Assembly (NCBI RefSeq): GCF_000972785.3 | Contig: NZ_CP011253.3 | Span: 1,798,001-1,862,000 of the forward strand | DNA from: Pandoraea oxalativorans | GTDB lineage: Bacteria > Pseudomonadota > Gammaproteobacteria > Burkholderiales > Burkholderiaceae | Direction of reading: 5' to 3' | DNA length: 64,000 nt | Shown here: piece by piece, positions 38,032-47,544 of the stretch | Numbering within the stretch: position 1 is the first letter of the stretch | Layout of the letters: each line of letters opens with the position of its first letter | The notes under the pieces: model-generated | Seen by the model: only the letters and a program-made list of their open reading frames with translations | The model's database searches: none | What the model was told of the DNA's origin: nothing | Translations under genes and position numbers: made by a program

Positions 38032-38071
38032 TTCTCATAACTAGAGACTAGGTATTGGAGGAAGAGGACTC

Positions 38072-39223
38072 ATGAAAAGCACCATGACCAAGTTGCTGAG
38101 CGCACTTGTCGCGACGGGGATGGTGGCTGCGGCCCACGCAGCCGATCTGAAGATCGGTGTGGCCGAAGCACTGTCGGGTGGCGCTGCGCAATACGGCGCG
38201 GCCATCAAGAACGGTTTCCAGCTTGCCGCTGACGAAATCAATGCCGCAGGTGGCATCAACGGCAACAAGCTCGTGCTTCAGATCGAAGACGAGCAGGGCA
38301 AAAAGGAAGAGGCGATCAACGTCTTCAAGAAGCTGATCTTCCAGGACAAGGTGCTCATGGTCTTCGGCCCGACGCTGTCGAACTCGGCGCAGGCAGCCGA
38401 TCCGATCGCGCAAGCCGGCAAGACGGTTGCGTTCGGTACCTCCAACACGGCTGACGGCATTACCTCCATCGGCGATTTCATCTTCCGCAATTCGGTGACC
38501 GAAGCCGACGTGCTGCCGGAGACCATCAAGGTCGCGGCCAAGCACACGGGCATCAAGAAGGTTGCCGTGCTGTACGGTAACGACGATGTCTTTACCAAGA
38601 GCGGTTACGACAACTTCAAGAAGGCGCTCGAAGACCTGAAGATCCCGGTCACGACGACCGAAACGTTCGCCAAGGGCGACGTGGACTTCAAGGCTCAGCT
38701 CACGAAGATCAAGGCCTCGAACCCGGACGCCATCGTGCTGTCGGCGCTGATCGCCGAAGGCGCGCCGATCATGGTGCAAGCCCGTCAATTGGGTATCAAT
38801 GTACCGTTCATCGGCGGCAACGGCATGAACTCGGTCAAGATCTTCGATCTGGCCAAGGGCAGCTCGGATGGCCTGTGGGTGGGTAGCCCGTGGTCGATCG
38901 AGAACAACACGCCGGCCAACACGAAGTTCATCGCTGCCTACAAGGCGAAGTACAACGTGGCACCGGATCAGTTCGCCGCACAGTCGTACGACGCGATGTA
39001 CATCGCTGCCGGCGCGATCAAGAACGTGAAGATCTCCGGCAACCTCGACGCAGACCGTAAGGCACTGCGCGATGCGCTGCCGAAGGTCACGCATGATGGC
39101 GCAACCGGCAAGTTCGCGTTCCGTCAGGCAACGGGCAAGGGCGGCAAGCCGGCTGGCTACGATGCACAACAAGCGCCGATCGTCAGCGTGACGAAGGGCG
39201 GCAAGTACGTCATCGAGAAGTAA
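38072..39223 (+). CDS. livJ: Branched-chain amino-acid ABC transporter, periplasmic binding protein
   Basis: 383 aa. A signal peptide (about 1-23, ending AAHAAD) precedes a two-lobed type I binding protein with the family start LKIGVAEALSGGAAQYGAAIKNG and GINGNKLVLQIEDEQGKKEEA. It captures leucine, isoleucine, valine or related ligands in the periplasm for the LivHMGF pump encoded downstream. A GGAGGAAGAG ribosome site gives strong translation. The 127-bp gap to livH contains a hairpin that may allow higher livJ mRNA. Confidence 0.93.
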   Translation: MKSTMTKLLSALVATGMVAAAHAADLKIGVAEALSGGAAQYGAAIKNGFQLAADEINAAGGINGNKLVLQIEDEQGKKEEAINVFKKLIFQDKVLMVFGPTLSNSAQAADPIAQAGKTVAFGTSNTADGITSIGDFIFRNSVTEADVLPETIKVAAKHTGIKKVAVLYGNDDVFTKSGYDNFKKALEDLKIPVTTTETFAKGDVDFKAQLTKIKASNPDAIVLSALIAEGAPIMVQARQLGINVPFIGGNGMNSVKIFDLAKGSSDGLWVGSPWSIENNTPANTKFIAAYKAKYNVAPDQFAAQSYDAMYIAAGAIKNVKISGNLDADRKALRDALPKVTHDGATGKFAFRQATGKGGKPAGYDAQQAPIVSVTKGGKYVIEK

Positions 39224-39250
39224 GCCCGGCAGTACTTGAAGAAGTCCGCA

Positions 39251-39280
39251 TGGGCGTAGGGCCGAAAGGCGCTACGCCCA
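39251..39280 (+). repeat. Intercistronic hairpin between livJ and livH
   Basis: TGGGCGTAG (39251-39259) pairs with CTACGCCCA (39272-39280), and an inner GCC/GGC extends the stem. No T-run follows, so it is not a normal terminator. Such structures protect the upstream binding-protein mRNA, giving an excess over membrane subunits. Confidence 0.65.
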
Positions 39281-39350
39281 TCGGCGTTTCTGGTACACGT
39301 CGCCCCCCCTCGCGACGCGTGCCTCCGTCCCTCAGGCTGGAATACACACC

Positions 39351-40232
39351 ATGCTGGAACAGCAACTCGTCAACGCGCTCTCCCTCGGGTGCGTGTACGC
39401 CTTGTTCGCGCTCGGGTTCACCCTCGTGTTCGGCATCCTCGGCGTTATCAATCTCTCGCACGGCGCGGTCTTCATGGTCGGCGCCTACGCGGCGCTGCAA
39501 GCCGTCGTGCATCTGCATCTGCCGCTGTGGGCGGCCATTGTGACGGCCGTGATCGTGTCGGGCCTGCTCGGCCTGGTCATCGACGTGCTCGTGCTCAAAC
39601 CGCTGCGCAAGCGCGGTGCGCCTCACCTGATTCCGATGATTGCCACCATTGGCGTGGGCATTTTGCTCAACAACGGAGTGCAGGGCATCTTCGGCGCAGA
39701 GAACCTGCGCTTCCCGTACGACGTCGTCTCGCAGGACACCCTGACCGTGGCGGGCGTCCACATGACGGTGCTCGAACTTGCGATCATCTTCATCTCGTTC
39801 GCGCTGATGGCCGTGCTCATCACCACGATCAAGAAGACGCAGCTCGGACGTGCGCTACGCGCGATCGCCGAGTCGCCCAAGGCGGCGTACCTGCTCGGCA
39901 TCAACGTCGAAGGGCTGTTCCTCGCCACGTCGTTCGCCGCAGCGGGGCTGGGCGGTATGGCCGGTGTGCTGATCGGCCTGTACTCCAACGCTGTGTTCCC
40001 GCTCATGGGGCAACCCATGCTGCACAAGGGCATTGCGGTGATCATTCTTGGCGGCATGGGCGATATTCGCGGCGCGATGATTGGCGGCTTGTTCCTCGGT
40101 TTTGCCGAAGTGTTGTCGGTGGCTTACATCGGCTCGAACATGCGCGACGCCGTGGCGTTCGGCCTCTTGTTCCTGATCCTGCTGGTGCGTCCGCAGGGGT
40201 TGTTCGGCAAAGTGCTCGAACGCAAAGCGTAA
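39351..40232 (+). CDS. livH: Branched-chain amino-acid ABC transporter permease LivH
   Basis: 293 aa with about eight hydrophobic helices. The family's start (QQLVNALSLGCVYALFALGFTLVFGILGVINLSHGA) and the EAA-like loop RAIAESPKAAYLLGINVEGL (about 164-183) are clear. It forms the membrane channel with LivM. It lies in the livJHMGF order, 13 bp before livM. Confidence 0.94.
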   Translation: MLEQQLVNALSLGCVYALFALGFTLVFGILGVINLSHGAVFMVGAYAALQAVVHLHLPLWAAIVTAVIVSGLLGLVIDVLVLKPLRKRGAPHLIPMIATIGVGILLNNGVQGIFGAENLRFPYDVVSQDTLTVAGVHMTVLELAIIFISFALMAVLITTIKKTQLGRALRAIAESPKAAYLLGINVEGLFLATSFAAAGLGGMAGVLIGLYSNAVFPLMGQPMLHKGIAVIILGGMGDIRGAMIGGLFLGFAEVLSVAYIGSNMRDAVAFGLLFLILLVRPQGLFGKVLERKA

Positions 40233-40245
40233 TCACGGGGGCGCA

Positions 40246-41121
40246 ATGGACTGGTTCAATAATTTCTGGGCGGTATATAGCAATCTGGTGCTGACTCTCG
40301 GCACCAATGCGCTGCTGGCCCTGTCGATTTATCTCACGCTGTCGTGCGGCATGCTGGCGATGGCCAACGCCGCGTTCATGGGAATCGGAGCGTACACCGC
40401 AGCCTTGCTGACGATGAACTACGAGACGCCGTTTGCGGTGTCGTTGGCGGGCGGCATGGCCGCACCTGCGCTGGTTGCATTCATCATCGGCAAGCCGACG
40501 CTGCGTCTGTCGGGTGTGTATCTGGCGATGGCGACGCTCGGTTTCGGCGAAGTCGTGCGTGTGCTCATCCTCAACACGGAAGATCTGACGGGCGGTGCGC
40601 TCGGTCTGAACGGCATTCCGCAACTCACGCAGTGGTGGCATGTGGCCGGCGCGGTGGTGATCGCGCTTGCCGTGCTGTGGCGTCTGCGTCGCTCCAAGGT
40701 TGGCCGTGCGTTCGAGGCAATCAAGGAAGACGAGACGGCCGCAGGGCTGATGGGCATCAACGTGACGGGTTACAAGATGCTGGCGTTCGTGCTCGGCGCG
40801 GTGCTGGCCGGTCTTGCCGGTGCCCTCAATGCGCATCTGACGTTCTTCATCGGACCGAACGAATTCGGGTTCGATCGCGGCGTCGAGATTCTGACGATGG
40901 CGATCCTCGGCGGCATCAATGGCCTTGTGGGGCCGGTGCTCGGCAGCACGATTCTGACGCTTCTGCCCGAACTGCTGCGCGCATTCAACGACTTCCGTCT
41001 GGTGGTCAACGGCCTGATTCTGGTGCTGATCGTGTTGTTCCTGCCCAAGGGCATCTGGGATCCGGTGCGTTTTCGCCGTTGGTTCCGTGCCGGCAAGACG
41101 CGTTCGGCGTCTTCCACGTAA
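40246..41121 (+). CDS. livM: Branched-chain amino-acid ABC transporter permease LivM
   Basis: 291 aa, polytopic. It has the LivM hallmark ALSIYLTLSCGMLAMANAAFMGIGAY (about 25-50), the TLGFGEVVRVLILNTEDLTGGALGLNGIP segment (about 97-125) and the EAA-like loop AFEAIKEDETAAGLMGIN. Partner of LivH, 13 bp away on one side and 18 bp from livG on the other. Confidence 0.94.
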   Translation: MDWFNNFWAVYSNLVLTLGTNALLALSIYLTLSCGMLAMANAAFMGIGAYTAALLTMNYETPFAVSLAGGMAAPALVAFIIGKPTLRLSGVYLAMATLGFGEVVRVLILNTEDLTGGALGLNGIPQLTQWWHVAGAVVIALAVLWRLRRSKVGRAFEAIKEDETAAGLMGINVTGYKMLAFVLGAVLAGLAGALNAHLTFFIGPNEFGFDRGVEILTMAILGGINGLVGPVLGSTILTLLPELLRAFNDFRLVVNGLILVLIVLFLPKGIWDPVRFRRWFRAGKTRSASST

Positions 41122-41139
41122 GCGGACGGGGAACACGAC

Positions 41140-41936
41140 ATGCTTAAGCTTTCCAATATTTCCAAGCGATTCGGCGGTCTGCACGTGCTGCAGGACGTCA
41201 ATATCGAGGTGCCGCAGGGCACCATCTTCGGCCTGATCGGCCCGAACGGTGCGGGCAAGACGACTGTCTTCAACCTGATCACGGGCTTGTTGCAGCCTAC
41301 CGGCGGCAGCATCACGTTCAACGGTGAGAGTCTGGTCGGCGAAAAGCCGCACCGGATCACGCAGCGTGGTATTGCCCGCACGTTCCAGAACATCCGCATC
41401 TTCAAAGAGATGACGCTGATCGAGAACGTGGTGGTCGGCATGCACCGTCACCTCTCGTATGGTCCGGCGGGCTTGCTGCTCTCGTTGCCGGGCTTCCGCG
41501 ACATGGAGAAGCGCTCTCGCGAGCGTGCCCATGAACTGCTGTCGTGGGTCAAGCTCGACCACAAGGCGTACGACATTGCCGACAATCTTTCGTACGGCGA
41601 TCAGCGCAAGCTCGAACTGGCGCGAGCGCTGGCGACCGAGCCCAAGCTGCTGCTGCTCGACGAACCGGTTGCGGGCATGAACACCGGCGAGAAAGTCGAT
41701 CTCATGAGCGAGATCGAGAACATCAAGGCACGCGGTTACACGATCTTCATGATCGAGCACGACATGCGTTTCGTGATGGGCTTGTGCGAGCGTATCGCGG
41801 TGCTGAACTTCGGACGCATCATCGCCGAAGGCAAGCCGGACGAGATCAAGAACAACCCGCAGGTTATCGAAGCCTATCTGGGCCGCGATGACGACGACGA
41901 TGCGGCTGCGTTGGCGGCTGGCGCGGAGGACAAGGC

Positions 41937-41940
<4 letters not shown>
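41140..41940 (+). CDS. livG: Branched-chain amino-acid ABC transporter ATPase LivG
   Basis: 266 aa. Walker A is GPNGAGKTT (about 33-41). The signature is LSYGDQRKLELARAL (about 150-164), the LivG variant of LSGGQ. Walker B follows in LLLLDEPVAGMN, with the switch histidine in FMIEHDMRFV. The C-terminal 15 residues are acidic and Ala-rich. Its stop overlaps the livF start by 4 bp (ATGA), indicating translational coupling. Confidence 0.95.
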
Positions 41941-42650
<710 letters not shown>

Positions 42651-42717
42651 CGACCGCATAAGGCAAGTCTGAAGAATCTCGTCATGTTTAACGAGTTCGT
42701 CACGAAGAAGCAAAAGG

Positions 42718-42754
42718 CGCCGATGGATCTTTAACGATTCATCGGCGTTTTTTT
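42718..42754 (+). terminator. Terminator of the liv operon
   Basis: CGCCGATG (42718-42725) pairs with CATCGGCG (42740-42747), and the stem extends inward. It is followed by seven T. Confidence 0.9.
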
Positions 42755-42760
42755 GTGCCG

Positions 42761-43168
42761 TCACCCGCTTTGACTCAGCATGAGGGACAACTGCCGATTG
42801 AACAGCGATTCCGGAATGCTCGTGAAGTACCCGGCGGCCATCGCGGCCTCAATGAGCTGTGTGCGGTTGGTCACCTGGAATGCTCTGCGCAGGGCGTCGA
42901 TGTGTGACTCGACGGTTCTCGGAGAGAGGGTTACATACCTATCCCCATCGAAGGTAAGGCATTCTTCGACGCGTTCACCTGCGGTGACACCTGTGTGCCC
43001 GATGAAATACTGCGCACGTTTTGCGAGGTGTTTCCATACTGTGCCTTGCGTACGATGTCCGTCGTACGTGGGGAACCGCAGAAATATTGGGGCCGTGGAG
43101 CGTAAATTGAGGCGCTTGCCTCGAGAAGAACAGGTCGCCCGGCGGGCCGCGCCGATGAATATGTCCAT
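42761..43168 (-). pseudogene. Degenerate LuxR-type HTH gene
   Basis: From ATG 43168 the frame gives about 135 aa. Only the last part is recognisable: LSPRTVESHIDALRRAFQVTNRTQLIEAA is the second half of a LuxR-type HTH with its dimer helix. The first half of the HTH is too short: between GERVEECLTFDGDRYV and LSPRTV about six residues of the usual scanning helix are missing. The preceding 80 residues are rich in Arg/Cys and match nothing I know. Probably a remnant of a regulator after an internal deletion. Intact function is possible but less likely. Confidence 0.45.
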
Positions 43169-43312
43169 GATTCTCAGCCGTTGGCATGGGGCGGAATTTG
43201 GTGCATGCTTCCCGAATCTCCAGTCCTGATCTCTCGACGGATGCACCGGACCGGAGTGCGCCTTTCGAATATCACACCACGACAACGACCCGCGAGGGAG
43301 CAAGGGGCCTTC

Positions 43313-44752
43313 ATGGACGGCTTTCTGATGGAGCGTGCATCGCGAGGGCAACGGGCGTTTGCTGGCTGTCTGGCGATCGCCATCCTCGCCGCCTTGATAC
43401 TCGCGGCACCGCAAGCCACGGCTGTGCTACCCGCCGTCGCGCCGTTCCTGCCGATGTGCGGGCTAACGGTGTTCACGACGGCCACGATTGTGGCGTACTT
43501 GCTCTGCGGACAGTTCCACGTGACGCGTCTGCCCGTCTTCGGCTTGCTCGCAGGCGCTTACGCCTTCACGGCGCTCACCGTCGCCATGCAGTTGCTTACT
43601 TTTCCAGGCCTCTTCGCGCCGAGCGGGCTATTGGGCGCAAGGCCAACGACCTCCGGGTGGATCTGGGTCTTCTGGCACGCTGGTTTTCCTACGCTGGTCC
43701 TGATCGCCATGATCTCGCGACGGCTGTTCGCGCCCCAATCCATCACGCAATTGCCCTCACCGGGTAAGGGCATCGGCATCTACGTCGGCATGCCGCTTGC
43801 TGTGGGCGTCCTGCTTTGTCTGGTGGCATTGACCGTCCCGCTCCCGCCCGCGCTCTCGCCTGCCACGTCCCCCGGCGATTTCTCCAGCGGTGTCGTTGGT
43901 ATCGTGCTGCTGGTGCTGAACCTCGTTGCGCTCGGGGCCGTGCTGGGCATCGGAAGGTTGCGCACGGTGCTCGACCTCTGGGTGGCGCTTGCTGTGCTCG
44001 CCTGTGTGACGGATACGGTACTTAGCCTGATGAGTACGGTTCGCTTCTCACTAGGTTGGTATCTCGCGCGCTTTTTCAGCATGTCGGCGCCGGGCCTGCT
44101 GGTCTGCGTGCTCGTGTGGGAAGTGACGCGGCTGTATCGCGAACTTACCCGGGCCCACCTGCGCCTCATCGAATACAGCAATCGTGACGCGCTGACCGGC
44201 ATCTACAATCGCCGGTATTTCAACGACCGGTTTCCCAGCGATTACGAGCAGGCGCGCCGCGCGGGCCGACCGCTATCGCTGCTGATGATCGACGTCGACC
44301 ATTTCAAGCGCTACAACGACGCCTACGGTCACCCGGTGGGCGACGAGTGTCTTGAGCACGTCGCGCTTGCGCTGATGCGGGCGACGCATCGGCCCGCCGA
44401 TCTCGTCGCCCGCTACGGCGGCGAGGAGTTCGTTATCGTGCTGCCCGATACGGACGAGCGTGGCGCGCTGTTCGTGGCGACACGGGTCACGCAGAGCGTA
44501 CGAGCGTTGGCGAAGCCCGGCCCGGGGCCGCAAGGCTATGTCACCGTCAGCGTCGGATGCGCAACCCACGTACCGCAGCAAGGGAACGCCGAAGACACGC
44601 CCGACCGGTTGATTGCGCTAGCGGACGATGCACTCTACGCAGCCAAGCGCCTTGGTCGCGACCGTGTTGAGGTGGCACAGGGAGTGCCGGCTGATAGTGA
44701 AGACGTTGGCGGCGCCGCCGCCGATGCGTCGCATGCCAACCTGAGTGCGTGA
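43313..44752 (+). CDS. MASE4-type membrane diguanylate cyclase (GGDEF)
   Basis: About 479 aa from ATG 43313 (AAGGGG site). Seven to eight N-terminal hydrophobic helices (about 18-290) form a MASE4-like sensor. The GGDEF domain follows (about 310-455), with the active-site motif RYGGEEF and an inhibitory RxxD site (RPAD) five residues before it. It should synthesise c-di-GMP with product feedback control. The C-terminal 25 residues are acidic and Ala-rich. It is divergent from the decayed LuxR-type gene and convergent with folA. Confidence 0.9.
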   Translation: MDGFLMERASRGQRAFAGCLAIAILAALILAAPQATAVLPAVAPFLPMCGLTVFTTATIVAYLLCGQFHVTRLPVFGLLAGAYAFTALTVAMQLLTFPGLFAPSGLLGARPTTSGWIWVFWHAGFPTLVLIAMISRRLFAPQSITQLPSPGKGIGIYVGMPLAVGVLLCLVALTVPLPPALSPATSPGDFSSGVVGIVLLVLNLVALGAVLGIGRLRTVLDLWVALAVLACVTDTVLSLMSTVRFSLGWYLARFFSMSAPGLLVCVLVWEVTRLYRELTRAHLRLIEYSNRDALTGIYNRRYFNDRFPSDYEQARRAGRPLSLLMIDVDHFKRYNDAYGHPVGDECLEHVALALMRATHRPADLVARYGGEEFVIVLPDTDERGALFVATRVTQSVRALAKPGPGPQGYVTVSVGCATHVPQQGNAEDTPDRLIALADDALYAAKRLGRDRVEVAQGVPADSEDVGGAAADASHANLSA

Positions 44753-44808
44753 ACTAGTGCGTGGGCAGGTGTCTGAGCCGATCGGCACAGACACCGGAGC
44801 GAGCTGCG

Positions 44809-45297
44809 TCAGACGCGCTCGTAGGTCACGATCGAATAGTCGAAATCGTTCGGGGCAGGGGAATGGTGCGTTTCGCGTGCCGTCTCACGCCATTGGGCGG
44901 CCGGGAGGTCGGGGAAATGCGCATCGCCCTCGAACGCTTTGGCGATCTCCGTCACGACGACCTTGTCGGCACTGGCAAGCGATTCGGCATAAAGCTGCGC
45001 ACCGCCGATCAGACAAATTTCCTCCGCACCGACGCACAGCCGCATGGCGTCCACCAGCGAGCCAGCGACTTCGCAGCCGTCGATTTTCAGGTCGGGATTG
45101 CGAGAAACCACAATGTTGCGACGTCCGGGCAGCGGACGGCCGATCGAGTCGAACGTCTTGCGTCCCATGACGATGGGCTTGCCCAGCGTGGTGCGCTTGA
45201 AGTGCGCAAGGTCCTCAGGCAGACGCCACGGCAACTGATTGTCACGCCCGATCACGCCATTCTCGGCGCGGGCGACCACAAGCGTCAGAATCGTCAT
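44809..45297 (-). CDS. folA: Dihydrofolate reductase
   Basis: 162 aa. It reduces dihydrofolate, regenerated after thymidylate synthesis. The active-site start [32 protein letters not shown] (about 6-37), with its catalytic acidic residue and the [17 protein letters not shown] segment, is intact. ATG 45297 overlaps the thyA stop by 4 bp, so thyA-folA is one coupled unit. Confidence 0.96.
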   Translation of the reverse strand: MTILTLVVARAENGVIGRDNQLPWRLPEDLAHFKRTTLGKPIVMGRKTFDSIGRPLPGRRNIVVSRNPDLKIDGCEVAGSLVDAMRLCVGAEEICLIGGAQLYAESLASADKVVVTEIAKAFEGDAHFPDLPAAQWRETARETHHSPAPNDFDYSIVTYERV

Positions 45298-46088
45298 ACG
45301 GCCACCGGCGCCTTGATGTGCGGATGCGCTTCGTATCCCGCGATATGGAAGTCCTCGAACTTGTAATCGAAGATCGAATCGGGCTTGCGCGCGATCTCCA
45401 GTTTCGGTAGCGGGAACGGCGTGCGCGCGAGCTGCGTCCGCACTTGTTCGAGGTGATTGTTATACAGATGGCAGTCGCCACCGGTCCAGACGAAGTCGCC
45501 CACATCCAGGCCCGTTTGCTGCGCCACCATGTGCGTCAACAATGCGTAGCTGGCGATGTTGAAAGGCACGCCGAGGAAGATGTCCGCACTACGCTGATAG
45601 AGCTGGCAGGACAACTTGCCGTCGGCAACGTAGAACTGGAAGAACGCATGGCACGGGGGCAGCGCCATACGTGGAATCTCGCCGACGTTCCATGCGGACA
45701 CGATCAGGCGGCGCGAATCCGGTGTCGAGCGGATCTGGTCCACGATCTGCGTAATCTGGTCGATGTGACCGCCATCGGGTGTCGGCCACGAGCGCCATTG
45801 CGCGCCGTAGACGGGGCCGAGTTCACCCTCGGCATCCGCCCATTCGTTCCAGATGGAGACACCGTTTTCCTGCAAATAGCGCACGTTGGTGCTGCCTTGC
45901 AGGAACCACAACAGTTCGTGCACGATCGATTTGATGTGCACTTTTTTCGTGGTGACGAGCGGGAACCCTTCCTGCAGGTCGAAGCGCATCTGATAGCCGA
46001 ACACCGAGCGCGTGCCCGTGCCCGTGCGGTCGGTCTTGTCTGTGCCATGTTCGAGTACATGGCGCATGAAGTCTAGGTACTGTTTCAT
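45294..46088 (-). CDS. thyA: Thymidylate synthase
   Basis: 264 aa, the E. coli length. It methylates dUMP with methylene-tetrahydrofolate. The catalytic cysteine is in [14 protein letters not shown], followed by [25 protein letters not shown] and the C-terminal [18 protein letters not shown]. Start ATG 46088 gives the canonical [15 protein letters not shown]. Overlaps folA by 4 bp. Confidence 0.97.
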   Translation of the reverse strand: MKQYLDFMRHVLEHGTDKTDRTGTGTRSVFGYQMRFDLQEGFPLVTTKKVHIKSIVHELLWFLQGSTNVRYLQENGVSIWNEWADAEGELGPVYGAQWRSWPTPDGGHIDQITQIVDQIRSTPDSRRLIVSAWNVGEIPRMALPPCHAFFQFYVADGKLSCQLYQRSADIFLGVPFNIASYALLTHMVAQQTGLDVGDFVWTGGDCHLYNNHLEQVRTQLARTPFPLPKLEIARKPDSIFDYKFEDFHIAGYEAHPHIKAPVAV

Positions 46089-46147
46089 AGGCCCATCCGT
46101 TTTGCGGGATTTTACCAGCCTCCGAGTGACGATGTGCTTGCCTGCCC

Positions 46148-47245
46148 TCAGGCGGTGGCGAATGCGACCGGATGCTGCACCGTCAGGCGCAGTCCGACAC
46201 GCTCGCCGGTCTCGTGCGCCAGTTCGCCGTCGACGCGCGCGACCACTTCGATGCCGGACGCGAGACGCAGCGTGTACAACTGATCGGCCCCGCGAAATGC
46301 ACGACGCACAAGTATGGCTTCGAATGGACTGGCAGGGTCGTGGGCAATGTCGTCTGCGCGAAGCAGTACATCGACACTCACGGGATAGGTATCGCGGGCG
46401 GCGCTTCGGATCAGCTTGTCGGCAAGCGTGGGCGAGACGGGGATTTCCCCGATTTCAAGCGAGATGCCCCCGCCATCGGCGTTGCCGCGGAAGGTGCCGG
46501 GAATGAGCGCGCCACGCCCGATAAAGTCTGCGACGACGCGATTGGCCGGGGACCGCCAGAGCTCACGTGCCGCAGACCACTGCGCGATGGCACCCGCGTG
46601 CATGACGCCGATGCGGTCGGCCATCGCGAAGGCTTCGTGCTGATCGTGCGTGACGAGAATCGCCGTCGCGCCGCTGGCACGAATGATCTCCCGAACCTCC
46701 ACCGCCAGACGCTCGCGCAGGTCGAGATCGAGGTTTGAGAAAGGCTCGTCGAGGAGGAGCAACGCAGGCGCGGGCGCCAGCGCACGGGCAAGCGCGACGC
46801 GTTGTTGTTGCCCCCCGGACAGTTCATGCGGGTACTTCTTTAGCGTGCCCGCCAGACCGACCCGCTCGGCCAGCATCTCGACGCGAGCCTGGCGCTCCCC
46901 CCGCGCCATGCGGCTAATGCCAAAGCCGATGTTTTGCGCGACGTTCAGGTGCGGAAACAACGCGTAGTCCTGGAACACCACGCCGACATGACGCCGCTCA
47001 GGCGGCTCGCACAACTGTGCGTTGGCGACTTCGTGACCGTCAAGCACGATCCGCCCGCCTGCCAGCGGCTCGAAACCGCACACCGCACGAAGCACGGTCG
47101 TCTTCCCGCATCCCGATGGCCCCAGCAGGCAGCCGATCTCACCGCGGGCCAAGGACAGCGACAGATCGCGGACCGCAATATGCGTCTGGCCTGTGGTGTC
47201 GTAACTAACCGAGATGTGGTCGAGCAGCAGATAAGGCAGTGGCAT
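46148..47245 (-). CDS. ABC transporter ATP-binding protein, Fe(III)/spermidine class (FbpC-like)
   Basis: About 365 aa from ATG 47245; the frame is open to 47320, but the conserved domain starts just after 47245. Walker [10 protein letters not shown], signature [15 protein letters not shown] and Walker [13 protein letters not shown] are complete. A C-terminal TOBE-like regulatory region follows from about residue 240. Together with the divergent fused permease this is the FbpBC type used for ferric iron. No periplasmic binding protein gene is adjacent, so it must come from elsewhere. Divergent start, about 300 bp from the permease. Confidence 0.87.
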   Translation of the reverse strand: MPLPYLLLDHISVSYDTTGQTHIAVRDLSLSLARGEIGCLLGPSGCGKTTVLRAVCGFEPLAGGRIVLDGHEVANAQLCEPPERRHVGVVFQDYALFPHLNVAQNIGFGISRMARGERQARVEMLAERVGLAGTLKKYPHELSGGQQQRVALARALAPAPALLLLDEPFSNLDLDLRERLAVEVREIIRASGATAILVTHDQHEAFAMADRIGVMHAGAIAQWSAARELWRSPANRVVADFIGRGALIPGTFRGNADGGGISLEIGEIPVSPTLADKLIRSAARDTYPVSVDVLLRADDIAHDPASPFEAILVRRAFRGADQLYTLRLASGIEVVARVDGELAHETGERVGLRLTVQHPVAFATA

Positions 47246-47372
47246 TGGTGTCGGAACGAACGTAGGTCGGGGGATTGGGTCGCGGAGGAAATCAGGTGCG
47301 CGAACGGCGGCTTTACGCAAAGTGCGGGCACTTTCCGCGAGTGGCCGCGTCAGAGTCGCAGTTGCGAATGCG

Positions 47373-47397
47373 TATAATTTACAACGAAATTACAACG
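47373..47397. promoter_or_regulatory. TATAAT with overlapping inverted and direct repeats in the divergent ABC promoter
   Basis: TATAAT (47373-47378) is overlapped by TAATTT-ACAACG-AAATTA (47375-47392) and by two TTACAACG copies spaced 11 bp apart (47379-47386, 47390-47397). This looks like an operator that blocks a plus-strand promoter for the permease gene. It does not match the Fur consensus. Confidence 0.5.
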
Positions 47398-47544
47398 CTT
47401 TAGACCGGAGAATAACTCGCGGTTCCCTCAGGCAATACGTACTTTGAGTAATCTGGGGCTTGAGGACGACGGCCGACGACGCAGATTCGTTTTCCATTTT
47501 CCACACATTCACCGCTTTTCCAGATCCTGATCCCGACCTTTTCC

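Noticed and set aside
40042..41760. 572-codon minus-strand open frame opposite livM/livG
   Set aside because: Antisense to clear transporter genes; composition is Arg/Gln/His-rich shadow.
47373..47397. Fur box in the ABC iron-type promoter
   Set aside because: The AT-rich inverted repeat does not match the GATAAT-type Fur consensus; reported only as an unknown operator.
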